Below are positions 26,242 to 33,863 of a stretch of 64,000 nucleotides of DNA, piece after piece (the first letter of the stretch is position 1; each line of letters begins with the position of its first letter). Where the stretch lies: positions 1,140,001-1,204,000 of the forward strand of contig NZ_FXAF01000006.1 of NCBI RefSeq assembly GCF_900177415.1. Reading direction: 5' to 3'. The translations under genes were made by a program, and so were the position numbers. The DNA is from Xaviernesmea oryzae (GTDB taxonomy: Bacteria > Pseudomonadota > Alphaproteobacteria > Rhizobiales > Rhizobiaceae). The notes below the pieces were generated by a model. The model was given only the letters and a program-made list of their open reading frames with translations, had not been told where the DNA came from and made no database searches.

Positions 26242-26832
26242 TTACTTGCTCGGAGCCGTCGACGGGGTAGTGCCGCCGCCCCCGGCAGGCATCTGCGTGC
26301 CGGTAGACGATGTGGTCGTCTGGTCGGCCTCGGCCTGCTTGTCCGCCAGGGTCTTGAATTCCGGGGCGCTCTGCAGGGCTTCGGCCGTTTCGGTCGTAGT
26401 CAGACGAACCTCGTTGTTGTTGTCGGCGTCACGGCTCATGGTGATCTTGTCCATCGGCAGGGCGACATCCTTTTCGCCGATGCCGAGGAAACCGCCGACG
26501 CCTATCACGGCTGCGACGATGCCGCCGTTTTCTTCCATGATCAGGTCGTTGACGTCACCGATGCTCTTGTCTTCGGCATTGTAGACAGGCTTGCCGATAT
26601 AGTCGTTGGCGCTGACCTGGGTTTCGCTCTGTTCGGTCAGGTAAGCGCCCGAAGCGGCCGCGCTATCGGCCGGTTTGGCTGCAGGGTCCGCCGGAGCGGC
26701 GGGTGCCGCAGGCGTTGCCGGGGCCGGGGCCGGGGATGCCGGCGGCGCGGGCTGAGCCTGGCCGAATGCCGGCGCAATGGCGGTGGATGCCAAAAGAACT
26801 GCGGCGGCCATGGTGCTAAGGGTCTTTTTCAT
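26242..26832 (-). CDS. Exported PRC-barrel domain protein
   Basis: A 196-residue protein with a Sec signal peptide (MKKTLSTMAAAVLLAST, cleavage near AFGQA), a Pro/Ala-rich linker (about 26-60), and a PRC-barrel-like domain (about 72-150: ANDYIGKPVYNAEDKSIGDV, then GGFLGIGEKDVALPMD). The C terminus is Thr/Gly/Pro-rich. PRC-barrels occur in photosynthetic reaction centre H subunits and in RimM; exported rhizobial versions have no fixed function, though stress response is often suggested. Single gene, transcribed leftward to the shared terminator. Confidence 0.87.
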   Translation of the reverse strand: MKKTLSTMAAAVLLASTAIAPAFGQAQPAPPASPAPAPATPAAPAAPADPAAKPADSAAASGAYLTEQSETQVSANDYIGKPVYNAEDKSIGDVNDLIMEENGGIVAAVIGVGGFLGIGEKDVALPMDKITMSRDADNNNEVRLTTTETAEALQSAPEFKTLADKQAEADQTTTSSTGTQMPAGGGGTTPSTAPSK

Positions 26833-27018
26833 AACGATCCTCCTACCTTCCTCTTTCTGTTATGACCGCGCGGTCCTCCTGCCGGAGTTGCTTTGCCGCG
26901 CCGGTTCGAGAGGAGAATGTCAGGAAGAACGAATAGTTCCGGATTTTTATGCCGAAATTCTAGGCAATTTTACGGGAACATTTCAAGGTTTCCGCAGTTT
27001 GGTGTCTCTTTGCCTCTA

Positions 27019-27900
27019 TTATAGGCGGTACGCCGGCTCCGGATCGCATTGAATCGGGACCGCGATCTCGAAGAGCGCTCCCGCCAATGGGTCGGCCGTG
27101 CGGGCCGCCTCGTCCAGCCCCTCCCAGGAGGAGGTGACGGCAAGCCGTCCGTCGCCGATGTAGGCGGGGCAGGTGGTGCGGCGCGCCGGCAGAAGATGGC
27201 GGGAGATGTGGGTCCCGTCGGACGCGTAATGATCCACCGCGCCTTCACCCCATCGGGCATTCCAGATCGAACCGTCGCTTGCGCAGATCGACCCGTCTAT
27301 CCCGCCGGGCTTGCCGTTCTCGTCGACGAGGACCGCCGCATCTCCGGCCGGCAGTCCCGTTTCGGAATCCAGGGGCACGCGCATCAGCCGGTTGACGCGC
27401 GTATCGACATAGTAGCCGATCGTTCCGTCCGGCGAGAAGCAGATCGAGTTCGGAATGCTGATCCGGTCGAAGAGCTTCGTCACCACGCCTTCGCGGACAT
27501 GGTAGATCGAACCTGCGCCATCTTCCCCTTTTTTGCTCATCGTACCGATCCAGAGGCTGCCGGAGGGATGCACGCGGCCGTCGTTCGAGCGGTTGCCGGG
27601 CTTTTCCGGCTCCAGCTCGCGGTAAAGCGAAAGCTCACCGCTTGCCCGGTCGCGGACGAAGAGGCCCTGGTCGCTTCCCACCAGTTGCCGGCCGGCGTCG
27701 ATGGAGGCGAGAACGCTGCCCATGACCGGCAGCTTGTGGACGATCTCCCGGCCCGTGGGGAGATGTAGCTCGTGCAGCGCCTTGCCGAGAATGTCGAACC
27801 ACCAGAGCGTCGCCGTTTCCGCTTCGAAGGTCGGGCCTTCTCCAAGTTCGCAAAGGGACGAGGAAAGGACGGAGCCTTCAAAATTGTGTGTAGTCGCCAT
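27019..27900 (-). CDS. SMP-30/gluconolactonase family protein
   Basis: A 293-residue six-bladed beta-propeller of the SMP-30/gluconolactonase/LRE family, which hydrolyse sugar lactones using a bound divalent metal. The metal residues are placed as expected: CELGEGPTF (Glu), RSNDGRVHPSGSLWIGTM (Asn, Asp), IPNSICFSPDG (Asn) and NGKPGGIDGSICASDG (Asp). A role in sugar acid catabolism is likely, but no sugar pathway gene is adjacent to narrow the substrate. No signal peptide. The start ATG at 27900. Confidence 0.9.
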   Translation of the reverse strand: MATTHNFEGSVLSSSLCELGEGPTFEAETATLWWFDILGKALHELHLPTGREIVHKLPVMGSVLASIDAGRQLVGSDQGLFVRDRASGELSLYRELEPEKPGNRSNDGRVHPSGSLWIGTMSKKGEDGAGSIYHVREGVVTKLFDRISIPNSICFSPDGTIGYYVDTRVNRLMRVPLDSETGLPAGDAAVLVDENGKPGGIDGSICASDGSIWNARWGEGAVDHYASDGTHISRHLLPARRTTCPAYIGDGRLAVTSSWEGLDEAARTADPLAGALFEIAVPIQCDPEPAYRL

Positions 27901-28272
27901 GCGAAATCTCCAATTGCAGCCGGGGGTAATGAATCTGTATCATTGCAGCGGGACGCCGCAAGCTCCGTCTAGCTGATTTGATCCCCCAAAATTATCCCCT
28001 GACAAAGGCTTAGAAGCGTGCGACAAGATTTGCAAAGGCGAGCATATGTCATCATTATCCGAAATTGATACACAGCATCGAATTCAGAATTTTCTTAGAT
28101 TTGAGATGTCGGTCTTGGCCGGACAGGCGCTTACAGCAGGGCTTCGGGCAAATTCAGTCCCCGATCGCGGTATGATCGGCGGCCGGAGGCACCGTGAATA
28201 CGAACCGCTTCGGGGCGAGCACATGCGGAATGCCGGGAAACGCTCGATGACGACGGGCGAGCAAAGAAACAG
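27901..28272. other. Intergenic region upstream of luxR
   Basis: About 370 bp, more AT-rich than its surroundings, between the divergent lactonase and luxR genes. A frame at 28046-28276 begins ATGTCATCATTATCC after an AAAGGCGAG site and could encode a 76-residue peptide, but no family is recognised and its second half has poor codon use; I leave it uncalled. The stretch ATCCCCCAAAATTATCCCC (27981-27999) resembles half of sites bound by rhizobial LuxR-type regulators. Confidence 0.4.
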
Positions 28273-29007
28273 ATGATGTCCGATTCCGAGAAAACTGAAG
28301 AAGCTCGGGCTTTTGACGGAAACGTCGAGGAAATCGCCGGTCTCAAGACCCAGTTCGATGTGATCCGGTTCATGAAGCGCGTCGCGGAACATTACCGCTG
28401 CCGCGCTTTCATCGTCCTCAACCTGCCCCCCGCCACCTCGCTCGAATTGTCCAGCAACACGGTCATCACGAACTGGCCGGTCGAACTCATGTCTCATTTC
28501 GACAGGGAAGGCCTGCTGCAGACGAGCCCGGTCCTGCGCAAACTTCGCAAATCGACGCTGCCCTTCACCTTCGATCTGGAGACGATCGCCACCGATTGGC
28601 GCGGACAAATGTCCCGCAGCATCTTCGGCCGGTTCGGCCTGGTGCGCGGCGCCTATTTTCCGGTGCATGACATGTCCGGCGCCCGCGGTGCTGTGTCTTT
28701 CGCCGGCGACGGTCCGCTCTTCAGCCGGCAGCAGATGATGGAGATGATGTATGTCTCCATCCACGTCTTCGAGCGGCTGGCCGAAATCCGCGATCTCGAT
28801 GTACGTGCAACCGATACGCTGACGGACCGGGAGATCGACTGCCTCAATTGGACCGCTGCGGGCAAGACCAGCGCCGAGATCGCCGATATCCTCGGTCTCT
28901 CGGAGCATACGGTGAACCATTATCTCAATCGCGCAGCCAAGAAACTCGACACGGTCAACCGCACCCAGGCGGTGGCCAAGGCTCTCCGCATCGGCTTGAT
29001 CAAGTAA
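28273..29007 (+). CDS. Orphan LuxR-family transcriptional regulator
   Basis: A 244-residue protein with an N-terminal autoinducer-binding-type domain (about 20-165) and a C-terminal LuxR helix-turn-helix (about 178-240: LTDREIDCLNWTAAGKTSAE, then LGLSEHTVNHYLNRA). No luxI-type synthase lies in the window. Against the TraR/LuxR pattern NYPxEWxxxY...DPV, the protein reads NWPVELMSHF...TSPV, so the Trp, Tyr and Asp that contact the acyl-homoserine lactone are Leu, Phe and Ser. It may be ligand-free or sense another molecule. Start 28273 or the adjoining ATG at 28276. Confidence 0.88.
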   Translation: MMSDSEKTEEARAFDGNVEEIAGLKTQFDVIRFMKRVAEHYRCRAFIVLNLPPATSLELSSNTVITNWPVELMSHFDREGLLQTSPVLRKLRKSTLPFTFDLETIATDWRGQMSRSIFGRFGLVRGAYFPVHDMSGARGAVSFAGDGPLFSRQQMMEMMYVSIHVFERLAEIRDLDVRATDTLTDREIDCLNWTAAGKTSAEIADILGLSEHTVNHYLNRAAKKLDTVNRTQAVAKALRIGLIK

Positions 29008-29159
29008 CTAAAATCTGTGCTGCACTGCACACTGTTTCATCACCGCACAAAGCTTGATCGATATGAAATGCGGCAGATACCGGCAGGTTGCTGCGCCGCA
29101 GCAGTGGGTTTACTCAGAACTTGTTGAAAATACTCAATAAAAAGAAGTATCTTCCCGTC
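29008..29159. other. Short non-coding gap after luxR
   Basis: No reading frame is supported. TGTGC (29016-29020) and GCACA (29027-29031) form a small dyad eight bases after the luxR stop; a weak terminator or binding site is possible. Confidence 0.3.
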
Positions 29160-29175
29160 TGGCATGTTTCGTGCT
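29160..29175 (+). promoter_or_regulatory. Candidate sigma-54 (-24/-12) promoter
   Basis: The sequence TGGCATGTTTCGTGCT has GG and GC elements separated by 10 bases and matches the TGGCACG-N4-TTGCW consensus at all but two defined positions. It points rightward, with a predicted start near 29186. No coding start fits a short leader, but a hairpin-rich segment ending in a terminator begins there. Confidence 0.5.
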
Positions 29176-29185
29176 TCTGTAGGAG

Positions 29186-29291
29186 CCAGGTCCAGAGGGG
29201 ACTGTAAGCGCCCCAAGAGGCGTGCAAAGAAAAGCCGCCGTCCGATCTGCGCGCCATACGGCTGCCGATCGGACGGCGGTTTCGATCTTTC
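29186..29291 (+). ncRNA. Candidate small RNA of about 105 nt
   Basis: Between the sigma-54-like promoter and a strong terminator lies a segment with no open frame worth calling. It can fold into three hairpins: GTCC/GGAC (29190-29193, 29199-29202), CGCC/GGCG (29209-29212, 29219-29222) and the 13-bp terminator stem. A single-stranded purine-rich run (GCAAAGAAAAG, 29224-29234) precedes the terminator, a form common in Hfq-bound RNAs. The unit is intergenic and independent of luxR and mrp by layout. The call rests on sequence layout only; no known rhizobial sRNA family was recognised. Confidence 0.45.
29235..29291 (+). terminator. Rho-independent terminator between luxR and mrp
   Basis: CCGCCGTCCGATC (29235-29247) pairs perfectly with GATCGGACGGCGG (29267-29279), with a 19-base apical loop that has a minor GCC/GGC stem, followed by TTTCGATCTTTCTT. 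It would stop either the candidate small RNA or read-through from luxR. Confidence 0.75.
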
Positions 29292-29384
29292 TTGCTCCCG
29301 ACGATTGCGAACTCCTATATATCCCGGAAAGCGGCGCCTGCTTCGTGACGTGGCGCCGGATCATGCAATCGGGAGTTTTCGATT

Positions 29385-30548
29385 ATGTCCGACGTGACGA
29401 AGGAAGAAGTTCTGGCGGTGCTCGGGAAGGTGCGCGGGCCGGATCTGGAAGGCGACATCGTCTCGCGCGGCATGGTGTCGGACGTCTTCATCTCCGACAA
29501 CAAGGTCTATTTCTCGATCACGGTGCCGTCCGAGCGCGCCCAGGAGTTGGAGCCGATGCGCATGGCGGCGGAGCGCGCCGTCACGGCCATGCCCGGCGTC
29601 AGGGGTGCGCTGGTGACGCTGACGGCGGACCGCAAGGCCGGCTCTGCGCCGCCACCCCGCCCGCAGCCCGCTCCGGCTGCCCATTCCCACGGACATGCCC
29701 ATCCGCCCCATGGGCAGCAGCCCGGCCAACCCCCGCAGCGCCAGAAGTCGGGCGTGCCGGGCGTCGGTGCGATCATCGCGGTCGCGTCGGGCAAGGGCGG
29801 CGTCGGCAAGTCGACCACGGCCGTCAATCTCGCCCTCGGCCTCCAGGCGAACGGCCTGCGCGTCGGCATTCTCGATGCCGATATCTACGGTCCCTCCGTG
29901 CCCAGGCTTCTGAAGATTTCCGGCCGTCCGCAGCAGATCGAGAACCGTATCATCAAGCCGATGGAGAATTACGGCCTGAAGGCCATGTCCATGGGCTTCC
30001 TCGTGGACGAGGAGACGGCGATGATCTGGCGCGGCCCGATGGTGCAGTCGGCGCTGATGCAGATGCTGCGCGAGGTCGCCTGGGGCGAGCTCGACGTGCT
30101 GGTCGTCGACATGCCGCCGGGCACGGGCGACGCGCAGCTCACCATGGCCCAGCAGGTGCCGCTTGCCGGTGCGGTCATCGTCTCGACGCCGCAGGATCTG
30201 GCGCTCATCGATGCCCGCAAGGGGATCGCCATGTTCCGCAAGGTCGAGGTGCCGCTGCTCGGCGTCATCGAGAACATGAGCTATTTCCTCGCGCCCGATA
30301 CCGGCAAGCGTTACGACATCTTCGGCCATGGCGGCGCACGCGGCGAGGCGGAACGCATCGGCGTGCCCTTCCTCGGCGAGGTGCCGCTGACGATCGACAT
30401 CCGCGAACGTTCCGACGCCGGCACGCCGGTGGTCGTTTCCGATCCGGAAGGGGCATCCGCGAAGATCTACCGGGAGATCGCCGCCAAGGTCTGGGCCGAG
30501 CTCGGCGGGCGTACACCGCGCCAGGCGCCCTCTATTGTCTTTGAATAA
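29385..30548 (+). CDS. apbC: Mrp/NBP35 family Fe-S cluster carrier ATPase
   Basis: A 387-residue protein: an N-terminal DUF59/MIP18 domain (about 1-85), a linker rich in Pro and His (about 88-118, including AAHSHGHAHPPHG), and a P-loop ATPase (from about 125) with the deviant Walker A GKGGVGKSTT and the VDMPPGTGD motif. Members carry and transfer iron-sulfur clusters. The CxxC pair seen near ENMSYF in many homologues is replaced by ENMSYFLAPDTGKRYD, so cluster binding, if any, must differ. The start at 29385 has a GGGAG site about ten bases upstream. Confidence 0.93.
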   Translation: MSDVTKEEVLAVLGKVRGPDLEGDIVSRGMVSDVFISDNKVYFSITVPSERAQELEPMRMAAERAVTAMPGVRGALVTLTADRKAGSAPPPRPQPAPAAHSHGHAHPPHGQQPGQPPQRQKSGVPGVGAIIAVASGKGGVGKSTTAVNLALGLQANGLRVGILDADIYGPSVPRLLKISGRPQQIENRIIKPMENYGLKAMSMGFLVDEETAMIWRGPMVQSALMQMLREVAWGELDVLVVDMPPGTGDAQLTMAQQVPLAGAVIVSTPQDLALIDARKGIAMFRKVEVPLLGVIENMSYFLAPDTGKRYDIFGHGGARGEAERIGVPFLGEVPLTIDIRERSDAGTPVVVSDPEGASAKIYREIAAKVWAELGGRTPRQAPSIVFE

Positions 30549-30878
30549 AAGCGTCGTTTCCGAATAGGCATTCGAATAAACGAACCGCAGGATTTCATGA
30601 CAGGCCCTTCGACTTTGGTTGGGGGGCACTTCCTGGGGTGCTTTCGGCCAAGGTCTTGATCGGGATCGCAAATCGGCCCGCCGTTGCTTCCCCCTTGAAC
30701 ATCGGCTCGGCCGGAGTCATGTTGCAGCGCCCAAAGCGGATCTTATGCACCTCTTGATTTTGACTATGGCTGTCTTTATAGGCGCGTCCCGCCGGAGGCC
30801 GGCTGGTGGTTCCGGAACAAGGGAGCCGGCAAGCCCGCTTCTCGTTCAAGGCCGACGAACTTCGGCCGGAGACACAGA
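30549..30878. other. Intergenic region between mrp and corA
   Basis: About 330 bp with no secure gene. A minus-strand frame, 30595-30720, encodes 41 residues (MTPAEPMFKGEATAGRFAIP at its start) with host-like codon use but only a weak ribosome binding site and no known family. TTGATTTTGACTATGG around 30754-30769 may hold a -35 element for corA. No repeat was noted. Confidence 0.4.
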
Positions 30879-31850
30879 TTGATCAATGCCTATAGCGCCA
30901 ATGGTTCGATGAAGACGCTCGCGCCGGCCGAAGCGCTGCGGCAGCTTCCCGGCGATGTCGTCTGGATCGACCTGGTCGAACCGACCCCGCAGGAGGACTC
31001 CTACGTGGAGGGCCTCGTCGGCATCCAGGTTCCGACCCGCGACGACCTGAAGGATATAGAGCCGTCGAGCCGGCTCTATATCGAGAAGGATTCGGTTTTC
31101 ATGACCGCTTCGCTTGTCTGGCGGGCGGACGGCAACGATCCCCAGCTCACCGATGTCGCCTTCATCCTTTCGGGCAACCGGTTGATCACAGTTCGCTACG
31201 CCGAGCCGAAAAGCTTCCAGCTCTTCATCGCCGCGCTCGGCCGCGTGCCCGAGGAGGCGCGCGACGGCGTGACGCTGCTTGGCCGGCTTCTCGAGACGAT
31301 TGCCGACCGGACCGCCGAGATCCTCGAGCATACGGTCGACCGGGTCGATACCCTCTCGACCCACATTTTCCGCGACCGGGACCGGCGCCGGCCGCCGAAA
31401 TTCCTGGAGAGCAAGCTCGCCGACATCGCCGAACAGCACCGGCTGATCGGCAAGGTGCGGGACAGCCTGGGTTTGCTGTCGCGGCTCCTGACCTTCCTGA
31501 TGAACGTTCCGATGGTCAATCGGGACGAAGCCGACGGCAGCCTCTGCCGCACGGTGGCGCACGACGTCGAGACATTGTCGGAACATGCCGCTTTCGTCGC
31601 CGGCAACATCGCCTTTCTGCTGGACGCCTCGCTCGGCCTCATCAACGTCGAGCAGAACACCATCATCAAGATCTTCTCGATCGCTTCGGTGGTCTTTCTG
31701 CCGCCGACGCTTGTCGCTTCCATCTACGGCATGAACTTTCATTTCATGCCGGAGCTCGACTGGCATCTCGGATATCCGTTCGCGATCGTCGCGATGATCC
31801 TGTCCGCCATCATCCCGTTTTTCATTTTCCGCTGGAAAGGTTGGCTCTGA
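30879..31850 (+). CDS. corA: CorA-family magnesium/divalent cation transporter
   Basis: A 323-residue CorA-type channel. The long N-terminal cytoplasmic funnel (about 1-255) is followed by two C-terminal membrane helices; the first ends in the diagnostic YGMNF pore motif, and the loop holds MPELDW. It imports Mg2+ as a homopentamer. The start chosen is a TTG at 30879 preceded by GGAG; it gives MINAYSANG, which fits the family. An ATG at 30909 would remove ten residues. It is 15 bp from the downstream kup gene on the same strand, so the two may share a transcript. Confidence 0.93.
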   Translation: MINAYSANGSMKTLAPAEALRQLPGDVVWIDLVEPTPQEDSYVEGLVGIQVPTRDDLKDIEPSSRLYIEKDSVFMTASLVWRADGNDPQLTDVAFILSGNRLITVRYAEPKSFQLFIAALGRVPEEARDGVTLLGRLLETIADRTAEILEHTVDRVDTLSTHIFRDRDRRRPPKFLESKLADIAEQHRLIGKVRDSLGLLSRLLTFLMNVPMVNRDEADGSLCRTVAHDVETLSEHAAFVAGNIAFLLDASLGLINVEQNTIIKIFSIASVVFLPPTLVASIYGMNFHFMPELDWHLGYPFAIVAMILSAIIPFFIFRWKGWL

Positions 31851-31865
31851 CGGGCCAGACATCCC

Positions 31866-33767
31866 ATGGGACATCCCGCTGAACATCATGCTGCCGAAAA
31901 GACCAAGGTGCAGGGCCTCTTTGCCCTGGCGCTCGGCTCCGTCGGCGTCGTCTACGGCGATATAGGCACGAGCCCGCTCTATGCCTTTCGCGAGGCTTTG
32001 AAGCCGGTTTCTCACGACGGCGTCACGGAAGTCGAAATCATCGGCCTCATCTCGCTGATGATCTGGACGCTGACGATCATCGTCACGCTCAAATACGTGC
32101 TCTTCCTGCTGCGCGCCGACAACGACGGGGAGGGCGGCACGCTCTCCCTGCTCGCAATGCTGACCAAGACGGCGAACGGCCACACGGCCACGCTGATGCT
32201 GCTCGGCCTGGTCGGAGCCGCTCTCTTCCTGGGCGACGCGATGATCACGCCCGCGCTGTCGGTCATGTCGGCGGTCGAAGGCCTGAAGCTGGTGACGCCC
32301 AACCTGCAGAGCGCCGTGCTGCCGATCTCCGTCGGCATCCTGATCGCCCTTTTCGCCATCCAATCGAAGGGGACCGGTCTCGTTTCGCGCTTCTTCGGGC
32401 CGATCACCGCGCTCTGGTTCATCGCGCTTGCTGCCGGCGGCATCGCCCATATCTCGGACGATTACAGCATCCTCTCGGCGTTCAATCCCTGGTATGCGGT
32501 TCAATTCATGCTGCACGAGGGGTTTGTCGGCATCGTCGTGCTCGGCGCCGTCTTCCTGACCGTCACCGGCGCGGAAGCGCTCTATGCCGACCTCGGCCAT
32601 TTCGGCCGCCGCCCGATCCAATGGGCCTGGTTCCTGCTGGTCTTTCCGGCGCTGACGCTGAACTATCTCGGGCAGGGGGCGCTGGTGCTCAAGCGTCCCG
32701 AGACCATGTCCGATCCGTTCTATCTGATGTTCCCGCAATGGGCGCTGCTGCCGGTGGTGATCCTTGCGACGGCTGCCACCATCATCGCCAGCCAGGCGGT
32801 GATCACCGGCGCCTTCTCGCTGGTGCGTCAGGCGATCCATCTCGGCTATCTGCCGCGCATGCAGATCCTCTTCACCTCCGAGACCAATACGGGGCAGATC
32901 TTCCTGCCCTCGGTCAACACGCTGCTTCTGGTCGGCGTCATCGCGCTGGTGCTGGGCTTCGAAAGCTCCGATGCGCTGGCCACGGCTTACGGCATCTCGG
33001 TCACCGGCGCGATGGTCGTCACCACTCTGATGGCCTTCGAATTCGTGCGGGTGAAATGGAGATGGCCGCAGACCCTTGCGATCTGCGTGCTGGCGCCGCT
33101 GCTGGCACTGGAACTGGTCTTCCTCGGCGCGAACCTCTTGAAGATCCATGACGGCGGCTGGGTGCCGGTCCTGATGGCGATCATCTTCACCGTCATCATG
33201 TGGACCTGGAAGCGCGGCGCGGCGATCCTCTTCGAAAAGACCCGCCGCATCGACGTGCCGCTTGCCACCTTCGTGCCGATGGTCGAGAAGAAGAGCGATC
33301 ACGCTCCAGTTTCCGTGCCCGGCGTGGCGATCTTCCTGACCAGCGATCCGGAAACGGCGCCGGCGGCTCTGCTGCACAACATCAAGCACAACCACGTCCT
33401 GCACGAGAAGAACGTGATCCTGACCATCGTGACGGTCAACAAGCCGCGCGTTTCGCTGGAAGAGCGCTTCAAGATCGAGAAGATTTCCGAACGCTTCACG
33501 CTGATCGAACTGCGGTTCGGCTTCATGCAGTCGCACAACGTCTCGCAGGCGCTCGCCTATCTGCGGAAGACCGGCTTCAAGTTCGATATCATGTCGACCT
33601 CCTTCTATCTCGGCCGCCGCAAACTGGTGCCGGATGCCGAATCGGGCATGCCCATGTGGCAGGACCGGCTGTTCATCGCCATGGCCAACACTGCGACCGA
33701 CCCATCCGACTATTTCCATCTCCCCGCCAACCGCGTGGTGGAGCTCGGCTCGCATGTCATCATCTGA
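31866..33767 (+). CDS. kup: Low-affinity potassium uptake protein Kup
   Basis: A 633-residue K+/H+ symporter of the Kup/HAK family. It begins with the conserved [20 protein letters not shown] block, has about 12 membrane helices to residue 455, including [17 protein letters not shown] and [12 protein letters not shown], and ends in the cytoplasmic domain with FYLGRR and MPMWQDRLF. It follows corA closely; together they form an ion-uptake pair. Rhizobial genomes often have more than one kup, so no number is assigned. Confidence 0.95.
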   Translation: MGHPAEHHAAEKTKVQGLFALALGSVGVVYGDIGTSPLYAFREALKPVSHDGVTEVEIIGLISLMIWTLTIIVTLKYVLFLLRADNDGEGGTLSLLAMLTKTANGHTATLMLLGLVGAALFLGDAMITPALSVMSAVEGLKLVTPNLQSAVLPISVGILIALFAIQSKGTGLVSRFFGPITALWFIALAAGGIAHISDDYSILSAFNPWYAVQFMLHEGFVGIVVLGAVFLTVTGAEALYADLGHFGRRPIQWAWFLLVFPALTLNYLGQGALVLKRPETMSDPFYLMFPQWALLPVVILATAATIIASQAVITGAFSLVRQAIHLGYLPRMQILFTSETNTGQIFLPSVNTLLLVGVIALVLGFESSDALATAYGISVTGAMVVTTLMAFEFVRVKWRWPQTLAICVLAPLLALELVFLGANLLKIHDGGWVPVLMAIIFTVIMWTWKRGAAILFEKTRRIDVPLATFVPMVEKKSDHAPVSVPGVAIFLTSDPETAPAALLHNIKHNHVLHEKNVILTIVTVNKPRVSLEERFKIEKISERFTLIELRFGFMQSHNVSQALAYLRKTGFKFDIMSTSFYLGRRKLVPDAESGMPMWQDRLFIAMANTATDPSDYFHLPANRVVELGSHVII

Positions 33768-33812
33768 GACGGCGGTAAACCGCGGCTGACATTTATGTGA
33801 ATGTCCTAAATC

Positions 33813-33829
33813 AGCCCGGTTTCCGGGCT
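33813..33829 (+). terminator. Hairpin downstream of kup
   Basis: AGCCCGG (33813-33819) and CCGGGCT (33823-33829) form a 7-bp stem with a TTT loop, 45 bases after the kup stop, followed by TCTCGCCC. The T-tract is poor, but stem strength supports termination or 3' end stabilisation. Confidence 0.5.
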
Positions 33830-33863
33830 TCTCGCCCATCATGTTAACCGCTCATCAAGGTTA

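Noticed and set aside
28046-28276. 76-codon plus-strand frame just before luxR
   Set aside because: It has a fair ribosome binding site, but no family and poor codon use in its second half; it overlaps the luxR start. Mentioned in the intergenic entry only.
29164-29397. Short frames across the candidate small RNA and terminator
   Set aside because: They run through a perfect terminator stem, lack ribosome binding sites, and overlap the mrp start out of frame.
30846-33842. 998-codon minus-strand frame opposite corA and kup
   Set aside because: Shadow frame; corA and kup carry diagnostic motifs on the plus strand.
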